From Saccoglossus kowalevskii (lineage: Eukaryota; Hemichordata; Enteropneusta; Harrimaniidae), in assembly GCF_000003605.2 (NCBI RefSeq), contig NW_003116916.1, forward strand, positions 1 through 43,260: a DNA stretch of 43,260 nucleotides, read 5' to 3'. Below are positions 1 to 12,033 of this stretch, in pieces; the stretch's first letter is position 1; each line of letters starts with the position of its first letter. Below the pieces are notes generated by a model that did no database searches, was not told the origin of the DNA, and saw nothing but the letters and a program-made list of their open reading frames with translations. Position numbers and translations under genes: made by a program.

Positions 1-52
1 TCATCATGAGTTGATAGCATGTCATGAACCCCACAACATCAGTTGAGAGCAT
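1..52. repeat. Diverged first two units at the left window edge
   Basis: The partial first unit reads tcatcatgag where the majority is acaatatgag (three changes). The next unit (21-52) reads acaacatcag followed by ttgagag instead of acaatatgag and ttgatag. These are more changes per unit than in almost any other part of the window. The acaacatcag variant recurs only at 31,789, at 32,170 and, with a 3-base deletion, at 31,853. In each case it is followed by a cac unit, as here. This may be an array edge or just a divergent patch; the window stops too early to tell. Confidence 0.6.
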
Positions 53-1396
53 GTCATGAACCACACAATATGAGTTGATAGCATGTCATGAACACCACAA
101 TATGAGTTGATAGCATGCCATGAACCCCACAATATGAGTTGATAGCATGTCATGAACCCCACAATATGAGTTGATAGCATGTCATGAACCCCACAATATG
201 AGTTGATAGCATGTCATGAACCCCACAATATGAGTTGATAGCATGCCATGAACCCCACAATATGAGTTGATAGCATGTCATGAACCCCACAATATGAGTT
301 GATATCATGTCATGAACACCACAATATGAGTTGATAGCATGTCATGACCCCCACAATATGAGTTGATAGCATCTCATGAACACCACAATATGAGTTGATA
401 ACATGTCATGAACACCACAATATGAGTTGATAGCATGTCATGAACACCACAATATGAGTTGATAGCATGTCATGAACACCACAATATGAGTTGATAGCAT
501 GTCATGAACACCACAATATGAGTTGATAGCATGTCATGAACCCCACAATATGAGTTGATAGCATGTCATGAACACCACAATATGAGTTGATAGCATGTCA
601 TGAACACCACAATATGAGTTGATAGCATGTCATGAACACCACAATATGAGTTGATAGCATGTCATGAACACCACAATATGAGTTGATAGCATCTCATGAA
701 CACCACAATATGAGTTGATAGCATGTCGTGAACACCACAATATGAGTTGATAGCATGTCATGAACCCCACAATATGAGTTGATAGCATGTCATGAACACC
801 ACAATATGAGTTGATAGCATGTCATGAACACCACAATATGAGTTGATAGCATGTCATGAACACCACAATATGAGTTGATAGCATGTCATGAACACCACAA
901 TATGAGTTGATAGCATGTCATGAACACCACAATATGAGTTGATAGCATCTCATGAACACCACAATATGAGTTGATAGCATGTCATGAACACCACAATATG
1001 AGTTGATAGCATGTCATGAACCCCACATTATGAGTTGATAGCATGTCATGAACACCACAATATGAGTTGATAGCATGCCATGAACCACACAATATGAGTT
1101 GATAGCATCTCATGAACACCACAATATGAGTTGATAGCATGTCATGAACACCACAATATGAGTTGATAGCATGTCATGAACACCACAATATGAGTTGATA
1201 GCATGTCATGAACACCACAATATGAGTTGATAGCATGTCATGAACCCCACATTATGAGTTGATAGCATGTCATGAACACCACAATATGAGTTGATAGCAT
1301 GCCATGAACCACACAATATGAGTTGATAGCATGTCATGAACCACACAATATGAGTTGATAGCATGCCATGAACACCACATTATGAGTTGATAGCAT
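53..1396. repeat. Mixed-unit segment, no length changes
   Basis: All units here are 32 bp. Most are cons, with scattered cccc, ctc, gcc and cac units. A short repeated order is visible: ctc, cons units, cccc-acatt, cons, gcc-cac starts at 949 and again at 1,109. The second run continues cac (1,333) and gcc-acatt (1,365). The run from 1,141 to 1,620 parallels 35,465-35,944, with a gacatg unit at 35,753 and the missing attag mark as the differences noticed. No coding or other feature is seen. Confidence 0.85.
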
Positions 1397-1972
1397 GTCA
1401 TGAACACCACAATATGAGTTGATAGCATGTCATGAACACCACAATATGAGTTGATAGCATGTCATGAACCACACAATATGAGTTGATAGCATCTCATGAA
1501 CACCACAATATGAGTTGATAGCATGTCATGAACACCACAATATGAGTTGATAGCATGTCATGAACCCCACAATATGAGTTGATAGCATGTCATGAACACC
1601 ACAATATTAGTTGATAGCATGTCATGAACACCACAATATGAGTTGATAGCATGTCATGAACACCACAATATGAGTTGATAGCATGTCATGAACACCACAA
1701 TATGAGTTGATAGCATGTCATGAACACCACAATATGAGTTGATAGCATGTCGTGAACACCACAATATGAGTTGATAGCATGTCATGAACCCCACAATATG
1801 AGTTGATAGCATGTCATGAACACCACAATATGAGTTGATAGCATGTCATGAACACCACAATATGAGTTGATAGCATGTCATGAACCCCACAATATGAGTT
1901 GATAGCATGTCATGAACACCACAATATGAGTTGATAGCATGTCATGAACACCACAATATGAGTTGATAGCAT
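1397..1972. repeat. 18-unit higher-order block, copy 1 (identical to 16,737-17,312)
   Basis: The unit order is cons, cons, cac, ctc, cons, cccc, cons with a rare attag mark (1,589), four cons, gtcgtg (1,749), cccc, cons, cons, cccc, cons, cons. The same 18 units in the same order, including the attag and gtcgtg marks, occur at 16,737-17,312, offset 15,340. I saw no difference over the 576 bases. The next unit differs (gtcatgaacacc here, gccatgaaccac there), which sets the right end. Confidence 0.9.
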
Positions 1973-2036
1973 GTCATGAACACCACAATATGAGTTGATA
2001 GCATCTCATGAACACCACAATATGAGTTGATAGCAT

Positions 2037-2644
2037 CTCATGAACCCCACAATATGAGTTGATAGCATGTCATGAACCCCACATTATGAGTTGATAGCAT
2101 GTCATGAACACCACAATATGAGTTGATAGCATGCCATGAACCACACAATATGAGTTGATAGCATGTCATGAACACCACAATATGAGTTGATAGCATCTCA
2201 TGAACACCACAATATGAGTTGATAGCATGCCATGAACCCCACAATATGAGTTGATAGCATGTCATGAACACCACAATATGAGTTGATAGCATGTCATGAA
2301 CACCACAATATGAGTTGATAGCATGTCATGAACACCACAATATGAGTTGATAGCATGTCATGAACACCACAATATGAGTTGATAGCATGTCATGAACACC
2401 ACAATATGAGTTGATAGCATCTCATGAACACCACAATATGAGTTGATAGCATGTCATGAACCCCACAATATGAGTTGACAGCATGTCATGAACCACACAA
2501 TATGAGTTGATAGCATGCCATGAACGACACAATATGAGTTGATAGCATCTCATGAACACCACAATATGAGTTGATAGCATGTCATGAACCCCACAATATG
2601 AGTTGATAGCATGTCATGAACACCACAATATGAGTTGATAGCAT
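2037..2644. repeat. ~960-bp higher-order pair, left copy
   Basis: Pairs with 2,997-3,636 at an offset of 960 (30 units), changing to 992 after 3,445 where the right copy carries one extra unit. Shared marks are cccc-acatt (2,069), gcc-cac (2,133), gcc-cccc (2,229), ctc (2,421), the rare gacag cccc unit (2,453), and gcc with aacgac (2,517) followed by ctc. A few units differ (2,197, 2,325, 2,357), so the copies have diverged or been partly overwritten. Confidence 0.85.
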
Positions 2645-2740
2645 GTCATGAACCACACAATATGAGTTGATAGCATGCCATGAACCCCACAATATGAGTT
2701 GATAGCATGTCATGAACCACACAATATGAGTTGATAGCAT

Positions 2741-2996
2741 GTCATGAACACCACAATATGAGTTGATAGCATGTCATGAACACCACAATATGAGTTGATA
2801 GCATGTCATGAACACCACAATATGAGTTGATAGCATGTCATGAACACCACAATATGAGTTGATAGCATGTCATGAACACCACAATATGAGTTGATAGCAT
2901 GTCATGAACACCACAATATGAGTTGATAGCATGTCATGAACACCACAATATGAGTTGATAGCATGTCATGAACACCACAATATGAGTTGATAGCAT
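2741..2996. repeat. Homogeneous run of 8 majority units between the 960-bp copies
   Basis: Eight consecutive majority units (2,741 to 2,965 starts) join the left and right copies of the 960-bp higher-order pair. No variant marks are present, which suggests a recent local expansion or conversion. Confidence 0.8.
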
Positions 2997-3956
2997 GTCA
3001 TGAACCCCACAATATGAGTTGATAGCATGTCATGAACCCCACATTATGAGTTGATAGCATGTCATGAACACCACAATATGAGTTGATAGCATGCCATGAA
3101 CCACACAATATGAGTTGATAGCATGTCATGAACACCACAATATGAGTTGATAGCATGTCATGAACACCACAATATGAGTTGATAGCATGCCATGAACCCC
3201 ACAATATGAGTTGATAGCATGTCATGAACACCACAATATGAGTTGATAGCATGTCATGAACACCACAATATGAGTTGATAGCATGTCATGAACGACACAA
3301 TATGAGTTGATAGCATCTCATGAACACCACAATATGAGTTGATAGCATGTCATGAACACCACAATATGAGTTGATAGCATCTCATGAACACCACAATATG
3401 AGTTGATAGCATGTCATGAACCCCACAATATGAGTTGACAGCATGTCATGAACCCCACAATATGAGTTGATAGCATGTCATGAACCACACAATATGAGTT
3501 GATAGCATGCCATGAACGACACAATATGAGTTGATAGCATCTCATGAACACCACAATATGAGTTGATAGCATGTCATGAACCCCACAATATGAGTTGATA
3601 GCATGTCATGAACACCACAATATGAGTTGATAGCATGTCATGAACACCACAATATGAGTTGATAGCATGTCATGAACCCCACAATATGAGTTGATAGCAT
3701 GCCATGAACCACACAATATGAGTTGATAGCATGTCATGAACACCACAATATGAGTTGATAGCATGTCATGAACACCACAATATGAGTTGATAGCATGTCA
3801 TGAACACCACAATATGAGTTGATAGCATGTCATGAACACCACAATATGAGTTGATAGCATGTCATGAACACCACAATATGAGTTGATAGCATGTCATGAA
3901 CCCCACATTATGAGTTGATAGCATGTCATGAACACCACAATATGAGTTGATAGCAT
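2997..3956. repeat. ~960-bp higher-order pair, right copy, also the source or copy of 12,034-12,513
   Basis: The left part matches 2,037-2,644. The right part (3,477-3,956) matches 12,034-12,513 unit for unit at offset 8,557: cac, gcc-aacgac, ctc, cccc, cons, cons, cccc (gtcataa variant at 12,226), gcc-cac, five cons, cccc-acatt, cons. One stretch therefore takes part in both a tandem and a distant duplication. Confidence 0.85.
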
Positions 3957-4140
3957 GCCATGAACCACACAATATGAGTTTATAGCATGTCATGAACCAC
4001 ACAATATGAGTTGATAGCATGTCATGAAAACCACACTATGAGTGGATAGCATCTCATGAACACCACAATATGAGTTGATAGCATGTCATGCACCACACAA
4101 TATGAGTTGATAGCATGTCATTATCCCCACAATATGAGTT
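3957..4140. repeat. Cluster of rare unit variants
   Basis: Consecutive units carry uncommon changes: gagtttatag (from 3,957), gtcatgaaaacc with actat and gagtggatag (from 4,021), gtcatgcaccac (4,085) and gtcattatcccc (4,117). The aaaacc-actat-gtggatag unit followed by ctc recurs at 25,741-25,780. The gtcattatcccc unit recurs near 12,738, 38,282, 38,538 and 38,986. All units here keep 32 bp. Confidence 0.75.
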
Positions 4141-4244
4141 GATAGCATGTCATGAACACCACAATATGAGTTGATAGCATGTCATGAACCCCACAATATG
4201 AGTTGATAGCATGTCATGAACACCACAATATGAGTTGATAGCAT

Positions 4245-4271
4245 GTCATGAACACCACAATATGAGTTGAT
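4245..4271. repeat. 27-bp unit with a 5-base internal deletion
   Basis: The unit reads gagttgat directly followed by gtcatg; five bases of gatagcat are missing around 4,270. The deletion lies between two AT dinucleotides (ATAGCAT reduced to AT), the pattern left by slippage or microhomology repair. It changes the phase of everything downstream by five bases. Confidence 0.95.
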
Positions 4272-4655
4272 GTCATGAACACCACAATATGAGTTGATAG
4301 CATGCCATGAACACCACAATATGAGTTGATAGCATGTCATGAACACCACAATATGAGTTGATAGCATGTCATGAACCCCACAATATGAGTTGATAGCATG
4401 TCATGAACCACACAATATGAGTTGATAGCATGTCATGAACCACACAATATGAGTTGATAGCATGTCATGAACACCACAATATGAGTTGATAGCATGTCAT
4501 GAACACCACAATATGAGTTGATAGCATGTCATGAACACCACAATATGAGTTGATAGCATGTCATGAACACCACAATATGAGTTGATAGCATGTCATGAAC
4601 CACACAATATGAGTTGATAGCATGTCATGAACCCCACAATATGAGTTGATAGCAT

Positions 4656-5327
4656 GTCATGAACACCACAATATGAGTTGATAGCATGTCATGAACACCA
4701 CAATATGAGTTGATAGCATGTCATGAACACCACAATATGAGTTGATAGCATGTCATGAACACCACAATATGAGTTGATAGCATGTCATGAACACCACAAT
4801 ATGAGTTGATAGCATGTCATGAACACCACAATATGAGTTGATAGCATGTCATGAACACCACAATATGAGTTGATAGCATGTCATGAACACCACAATATGA
4901 GTTGATAGCATGTCATGAACACCACAATATGAGTTGATAGCATGTCATGAACACCACAATATGAGTTGATAGCATGTCATGAACACCACAATATGAGTTG
5001 ATAGCATGTCATGAACCCCACATTATGAGTTGATAGCATGTCATGAACACCACAATATGAGTTGATAGCATGTCATGAACACCACAATATGAGTTGATAG
5101 CATGTCATGAACACCACAATATGAGTTGATAGCATGTCATGAACACCACAATATGAGTTGATAGCATGTCATGAACACCACAATATGAGTTGATAGCATG
5201 TCATGAACACCACAATATGAGTTGATAGCATGTCATGAACACCACAATATGAGTTGATAGCATGTCATGAACACCACAATATGAGTTGATAGCATGTCAT
5301 GAACACCACAATATGAGTTGATAGCAT
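4656..5327. repeat. Most homogeneous stretch: 11 + 9 majority units
   Basis: Eleven consecutive majority units start at 4,656. A single cccc-acatt unit follows at 5,008, then nine more majority units up to 5,327. Eleven is the longest uniform run I found, equalled only at 15,201, which is likewise preceded by a cccc unit and followed by cccc-acatt. Such runs suggest recent amplification or conversion. Confidence 0.85.
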
Positions 5328-5743
5328 GTCATGAACCCCACAATATGAGTTGATAGCATGTCATGAACCACACAATATGAGTTGATAGCATGTCATGAAC
5401 CCCACAATATGAGTTGATAGCATGTCATGAACCCCACAATATGAGTTGATAGCATGTCATGAACCACACAATATGAGTTGATAGCATGTCATGAACCACA
5501 CAATATGAGTTGATAGCATCTCATGAACCCCACAATATGAGTTGATAGCATGTCATGAACCCCACAATATGAGTTGATAGCATGTCATGAACCCCACAAT
5601 ATGAGTTGATAGCATGTCATGAACCCCACAATATGAGTTGATAGCATGTCATGAACACCACAATATGAGTTGATAGCATGTCATGAACACCACAATATGA
5701 GTTGATAGCATGTCATGAACACCACAATATGAGTTGATAGCAT
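5328..5743. repeat. Segment rich in cccc and cac units
   Basis: Thirteen 32-bp units, mostly cccc and cac, with one ctc-cccc unit near 5,520 and three cons units before the module that starts at 5,744. No length change and no other feature. Confidence 0.75.
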
Positions 5744-6319
5744 GCCATGAACCCCACAACATGAGTTGATAGCATGTCATGAACACCACAATATGAGTTG
5801 ATAGCATGTCATGAACACCACAATATGAGTTGATAGCATGTCATGAACACCACAATATGAGTTGATAGCATCTCATGAACACCGCAATATGAGTTGATAG
5901 CATGTCATGAACACCACAATATGAGTTGATAGCATGCAATGAACACCACAATATGAGTTGATAGCATGTCATGAACACCACAATATGAGTTGATAGCATG
6001 CAATGAACCCCACAATATGAGTTGATAGCATGCAATGAACACCACAATATGAGTTGATAGCATCTCATGAACCCCACATTGTGAGTTGATAGCATGTCAT
6101 GAACACCACAATATGAGTTGATAGCATGTCATGAACCCCACAATATGAGTTGATAGCATGCCATGAACCACACAATATGAGTTGATAGCATGTCATGAAC
6201 CCCACAATATGAGTTGATAGCATGTCATGAACCCCACAATATGAGTTGTTAGCATGTCATGAACACCACAATATGAGTTGATAGCATGTCATGAACACCA
6301 CAATATGAGTTGATAGCAT
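5744..6319. repeat. gcaatg module, copy F, fused to the acattgtg module
   Basis: It starts with a gcc unit marked acaacatg (5,744), then three cons, ctc with gcaat (5,872), cons, gcaatg, cons, gcaatg-cccc, exactly as in copies C, D and E. It then jumps to gcaatg (6,032), ctc with acattgtg (6,064), cons, cccc, gcc-cac, cccc, cccc with gttgttag (6,224) and cons. That second half matches 13,506-13,793 at offset 7,474. Copy F is therefore a junction of two modules that lie apart elsewhere. The offset to copy A (15,388) equals 481 units minus 4 bases, the sum of the six intervening phase changes recorded here. Confidence 0.85.
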
Positions 6320-6383
6320 GTCATGAACACCACAATATGAGTTGATAGCATCTCATGAACACCACAATATGAGTTGATAGCAT

Positions 6384-6447
6384 GCCATGAACCCCACAAT
6401 ATGAGTTGATAGCATGTCATGAACACCACTATATGAGTTGATAGCAT
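6384..6447. repeat. Two-unit mark gcc-cccc plus actat (one of three)
   Basis: A gcc-cccc unit is followed by a unit reading accactatatg. It is preceded by a ctc unit at 6,352. The same three-unit order occurs at 7,889-7,984 and 28,493-28,588. Confidence 0.75.
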
Positions 6448-6479
6448 GTCATGAACACCACAATATGAGTTGATAGCAT

Positions 6480-6863
6480 GTCATGAACACCACAATATGA
6501 GTTGATAGCATGTCATGAACCCCACAATATGAGTTGATAGCATGTCATGAACACCACAATATGAGTTGATAGCAAGCCATGAACCACACAATATGAGTTG
6601 ATAGCATGTCATGAACACCACAATATGAGTTGATAGCATGTCATGAACCCCACATTATGAGTTGATAGCATGTCATGAACCACACAATATGAGTTGATAC
6701 CATGTCATGAACCCCACAATATGAGTTGATAGCATGTCATGAACCCCACAATATGAGTTGATAGCAAGCCATGAACCACACAATATGAGTTGATAGCAAG
6801 CCATGAACACCACAATATGAGTTGATAGCATGTCATGAACACCACAATATGAGTTGATAGCAT
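6480..6863. repeat. 12-unit block with aag marks, copy 1 (matches 17,505-17,888)
   Basis: The order is cons, cccc, cons, gcc-cac preceded by gcaag (6,576), cons, cccc-acatt, cac ending gatacc (6,672), cccc, cccc, gcaag gcc-cac (6,768), gcaag gcc-cons (6,800), cons. The block at 17,505 has the same order at offset 11,025, with two differences seen: acattgtg for acattatg, and gagcc for gaacc. The gatacc mark is seen only in these two copies. Confidence 0.9.
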
Positions 6864-6896
6864 GTCATGAACCCCACAATATGAGTTGATAGGCAT
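6864..6896. repeat. 33-bp unit, one G inserted
   Basis: The unit ends ataggcat instead of atagcat; the extra G is at 6,892-6,893. It separates the aag-marked block from the 17-unit block that starts at 6,897. Confidence 0.95.
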
Positions 6897-7440
6897 CTCA
6901 TGAACACCACAATATGAGTTGATAGCATGTCATGAACACCACAATATGAGTTGATAGCATGTCATGAACCCCACATTATGAGTTGATAGCATGTCATGAA
7001 CACCACAATATGAGTTGATAGCATGCCATGAACCCCACAATATGAGTTGATAGCATGTCATGAACACCACAATATGAGTTGATAGCATGTCATGAACACC
7101 ACAATATGAGTTGATAGCATGTCATGAACACCACAATATGAGTTGATAGCATGTCATGAACCCCACATTATGAGTTGATAGCATGTCATGAACCCCACAT
7201 TATGAGTTGATAGCATGTCATGAACCCCACATTATGAGTTGATAGCATGTCATGAACACCACAATATGAGTTGATAGCATGCCATGAACCCCACAATATG
7301 AGTTGATAGCATGTCATGAACACCACAATATGAGTTGATAGCATGTCATGAACACCACAATATGAGTTGATAGCATGTCATGAACCCCACATTATGAGTT
7401 GATAGCATGTCATGAACACCACAATATGAGTTGATAGCAT
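6897..7440. repeat. 17-unit block, copy 1 (identical to 11,010-11,553)
   Basis: The order is ctc, cons, cccc-acatt, cons, gcc-cccc, three cons, three cccc-acatt in a row (7,153-7,248), cons, gcc-cccc, cons, cons, cccc-acatt, cons. The same order stands at 11,010 with offset 4,113, which is 129 units minus the 15-base deletion at 8,545. The block's opening five units also recur at 7,601 and 8,209, 22 and 19 units apart. Confidence 0.9.
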
Positions 7441-7600
7441 GCCATGAACCCCACAATATGAGTTGATAGCATGTCATGAACACCACAATATGAGTTGATA
7501 GCATGTCATGAACACCACAATATGAGTTGATAGCATGCCATGAACCCCACAATATGAGTTGATAGCATGTCATGAACCCCACAATATGAGTTGATAGCAT

Positions 7601-8528
7601 CTCATGAACACCACAATATGAGTTGATAGCATGTCATGAACACCACAATATGAGTTGATAGCATGTCATGAACCCCACATTATGAGTTGATAGCATGTCA
7701 TGAACACCACAATATGAGTTGATAGCATGCCATGAACCCCACAATATGAGTTGATAGCATGTCATGAACACCACAATATGAGTTGATAGCATGTCATGAA
7801 CACCACAATATGAGTTGATAGCATGTCATGAACACCACAATATGAGTTGATAGCATGTCATGAACACCACAATATGAGTTGATAGCATCTCATGAACACC
7901 ACAATATGAGTTGATAGCATGCCATGAACCCCACAATATGAGTTGATAGCATGTCATGAACACCACTATATGAGTTGATAGCATGTCATGAACACCACAA
8001 TATGAGTTGATAGCATGTCATGAACACCACAATATGAGTTGATAGCATGTCATGAACACCACAATATGAGTTGATAGCATGTCATGAACCACACAATATG
8101 AGTTGATAGCATGTCATGAACACCACAATATGAGTTGATAGCATGTCATGAACCACACAATATGAGTTGATAGCATGTCATGAACCCCACAATATGAGTT
8201 GATAGCATCTCATGAACACCACAATATGAGTTGATAGCATGTCATGAACACCACAATATGAGTTGATAGCATGTCATGAACCCCACATTATGAGTTGATA
8301 GCATGTCATGAACACCACAATATGAGTTGATAGCATGCCATGAACCCCACAATATGAGTTGATAGCATGTCATGAACACCACAATATGAGTTGATAGCAT
8401 GTCATGAACACCACAATATGAGTTGATAGCATGTCATGAACACCACAATATGAGTTGATAGCATGTCATGAACCCCACAATATGAGTTGATAGCATGTCA
8501 TGAACACCACAATATGAGTTGATAGCAT
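7601..8528. repeat. Two further starts of the 17-unit block motif
   Basis: The sequence ctc, cons, cccc-acatt, cons, gcc-cccc begins at 7,601 (704 bp after 6,897) and at 8,209 (608 bp later). Between them lies the ctc, gcc-cccc, actat mark at 7,889. The spacing of 22 and then 19 units shows an irregular higher-order period. Confidence 0.8.
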
Positions 8529-8545
8529 GCCATGAACCCCACAAT
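8529..8545. repeat. 17-bp truncated unit (15-base deletion)
   Basis: A gcc-cccc unit stops after acaat and passes straight into gtcgtg at 8,546. Fifteen bases (the rest of the unit, atgagt through gcat) are lost. Both ends of the deletion carry AT, as in the 27-bp unit at 4,245. This is the largest loss in the window. Confidence 0.95.
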
Positions 8546-9761
8546 GTCGTGAACACCACAATATGAGTTGATAGCATGTCATGAACCCCACAATATGAGT
8601 TGATAGCATGTCATGAACACCACAATATGAGTTGATAGCATGTCATGAACCCCACAATATGAGTTGATAGCATGTCATGAACACCACAATATGAGTTGAT
8701 AGCATGTCATGAACACCACAATATGAGTTGATAGCATGTCATGAACACCACAATATGAGTTGATAGCATGTCATGAACACCACAATATGAGTTGATAGCA
8801 TCTCATGAACACCACAATATGAGTTGATAGCATGTCATGAACCCCACAATATGAGTTGATAGCATGTCATGAACCCCACAATATGAGTTGATAGCATGTC
8901 ATGAACCCCACAATATGAGTTGATAGCATGTCATGAACACCACATTATGAGTTGATAGCATGTCATGAACACCACAATATGAGTTGATAGCATGTCATGA
9001 ACCCCACAATATGAGTTGATAGCATGTCATGAACACCACAATATGAGTTGATAGCATGTCATGAACCCCACATTATGAGTTGATAGCATGTCATGAACAC
9101 CACAATATGAGTTGATAGCATGCCATGAACCACACAATATGAGTTGATAGCATGTCATGAACCACACAATATGAGTTGATAGCATGCCATGAACCACACA
9201 TTATGAGTTGATAGCATGTCATGAACACCACAATATGAGTTGATAGCATGTCATGAACTCCACAATATGAGTTGATAGCATGTCATGAACACCACAATAT
9301 GAGTTGATAGCATGTCATGAACACCACAATATGAGTTGATAGCATGTCATGAACACCACAATATGAGTTGATAGCATGTCATGAACCACACAATATGAGT
9401 TGATAGCATGTCATGAACCCCACAATATGAGTTGATAGCATGCCATGAACCACACAATATGAGTTGATAGCATGTCATGAACCACACAATATGAGTTGAT
9501 AGCATGTCATGAACCACACAATATGAGTTGATAGCATGTCATGAACACCACAATATGAGTTGATAGCATGTCATGAACACCACAATATGAGTTGATAGCA
9601 TGTCATGAACCACACAATATGAGTTGATAGCATGTCATGAACACCACAATATGAGTTGATAGCATGTCATGAACACCACAATATGAGTTGATAGCATGTC
9701 ATGAACACCACAATATGAGTTGATAGCATGTCATGAACACCACAATATGAGTTGATAGCAT
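8546..9761. repeat. Mixed-unit segment, no length changes
   Basis: Units of 32 bp, cons with cccc and cac. The five-unit order cccc-acatt, cons, gcc-cac, cac, gcc-acatt appears near 9,057-9,215 and recurs in similar form at 1,237, 33,417 and 35,561, with a close variant at 15,553. Nothing other than the repeat is seen. Confidence 0.8.
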
Positions 9762-10337
9762 GTCATGAACACCACAATATGAGTTGATAGCATGTCATGA
9801 ACCACACAATATGAGTTGATAGCATGTCATGAACCCCACAATATGAGTTGATAGCATGTCATGAACACCACAATATGAGTTGATAGCATGTCATGAACCC
9901 CACAATATGAGTTGATAGCATGTCATGAACCCCACAATATGAGTTGATAGCATGTCATGAACACCACATTATGAGTTGATAGCATGTCATGAACCCCACA
10001 ATATGAGTTGATAGCATGTCATGAACCCCACAATATGAGTTGATAGCATGTCATGAACCCCGCAATATGAGTTGATAGCATGTCATGAACCCCACAATAT
10101 GAGTTGATAGCATGCCATGAACCACACAATATGAGTTGATAGCATGTCATAAACCACACAATATGAGTTGATAGCATGCCATGAACACCACAATATGAGT
10201 TGATAGCATGTCATGAACACCACAATATGAGTTGATAGCATGTCATGAACACCACAATATGAGTTGATAGCATGTCATGAACACCACAATATGAGTTGAT
10301 AGCATGTCATGAACACCACAATATGAGTTGATAGCAT
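9762..10337. repeat. 18-unit block, copy 1 (matches 27,245-27,820)
   Basis: The order is cons, cac, cccc, cons, cccc, cccc, acatt (9,954), cccc, cccc, cccc with gcaat (10,050), cccc, gcc-cac, gtcataa-cac (10,146), gcc, four cons. The same order stands at 27,245 with offset 17,483. After it, this copy goes directly to cccc, whereas the other copy repeats its last six units first. Confidence 0.9.
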
Positions 10338-11009
10338 GTCATGAACCCCACAATATGAGTTGATAGCATGTCATGAACACCACAATATGAGTTGATAGCA
10401 TGTCATGAACACCACAATATGAGTTGATAGCATGTCATGAACACCACAATATGAGTTGATAGCATGTCATGAACACCACAATATGAGTTGATAGCATCTC
10501 ATGAACACCACAATATGAGTTGATAGCATGTCATGAACACCGCAATATGAGTTGATAGCATGTCATGAACACCACAATATGAGTTGATAGCATGTCATGA
10601 ACACCACAATATGAGTTGATAGCATGCCATGAACCCCACAATATGAGTTGATAGCATGTCATGAACACCACAATATGAGTTGATAGCATGTCATGAACAC
10701 CACAATATGAGTTGATAGCATGTCATGAACCCCACAATATGAGTTGATAGCATGTCATGAACCCCACAATATGAGTTGATAGCATGTCATGAACACCACA
10801 ATATGAGTTGATAGCATGTCGTGAACACCACAATATGAGTTGATAGCATGTCATGAACACCACAATATGAGTTGATAGCATCTCATGAACACCACAATAT
10901 GAGTTGATAGCATGCCATGAACCACACAATATGAGTTGATAGCATGTCATGAACCACACAATATGAGTTGATAGCATGTCATGAACCCCACAATATGAGT
11001 TGATAGCAT
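10338..11009. repeat. Mixed-unit segment before the second 17-unit block
   Basis: 32-bp units, mostly cons, with gcaat at about 10,540, gtcgtg near 10,818, ctc units and gcc units. No length change or other feature. Confidence 0.75.
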
Positions 11010-11553
11010 CTCATGAACACCACAATATGAGTTGATAGCATGTCATGAACACCACAATATGAGTTGATAGCATGTCATGAACCCCACATTATGAGTTGAT
11101 AGCATGTCATGAACACCACAATATGAGTTGATAGCATGCCATGAACCCCACAATATGAGTTGATAGCATGTCATGAACACCACAATATGAGTTGATAGCA
11201 TGTCATGAACACCACAATATGAGTTGATAGCATGTCATGAACACCACAATATGAGTTGATAGCATGTCATGAACCCCACATTATGAGTTGATAGCATGTC
11301 ATGAACCCCACATTATGAGTTGATAGCATGTCATGAACCCCACATTATGAGTTGATAGCATGTCATGAACACCACAATATGAGTTGATAGCATGCCATGA
11401 ACCCCACAATATGAGTTGATAGCATGTCATGAACACCACAATATGAGTTGATAGCATGTCATGAACACCACAATATGAGTTGATAGCATGTCATGAACCC
11501 CACATTATGAGTTGATAGCATGTCATGAACACCACAATATGAGTTGATAGCAT
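11010..11553. repeat. 17-unit block, copy 2 (identical to 6,897-7,440)
   Basis: Matches copy 1 in all 17 units, including the row of three cccc-acatt units (11,266-11,361). The following unit differs (gcc-cac with gagtttatag at 11,554, against gcc-cccc at 7,441), which marks the right end of the shared block. Confidence 0.9.
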
Positions 11554-11585
11554 GCCATGAACCACACAATATGAGTTTATAGCAT

Positions 11586-11777
11586 GTCATGAACCACACA
11601 ATATGAGTTGATAGCATGTCGTGAACACCACAATATGAGTTGATAGCATGTCATGAACCACACAATATGAGTTGATAGCATGTCATGAACACCACAATAT
11701 GAGTTGATAGCATGTCGTGAACACCACAATATGAGTTGATAGCATGTCATGAACCACACAATATGAGTTGATAGCAT
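11586..11777. repeat. gtcgtg units spaced 96 bp
   Basis: The gtcgtg units at 11,618 and 11,714 are exactly three units apart, each preceded and followed by similar cac and cons units. A 96-bp spacing removes the minus-strand TGA from one reading frame twice, which creates a short open frame with no sign of selection. Confidence 0.7.
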
Positions 11778-12033
11778 CTCATGAACACCACATTATGAGT
11801 TGATAGCATGTCATGAACACCACAATATGAGTTGATAGCATGTCATGAACCCCACAATATGAGTTGATAGCATGTCATGAACACCACAATATGAGTTGAT
11901 AGCATGCCATGAACACCACAATATGAGTTGATAGCATGTCATGAACACCACAATATGAGTTGATAGCATCTCATGAACACCACAATATGAGTTGATAGCA
12001 TGTCATGAACCCCACAATATGAGTTGACAGCAT

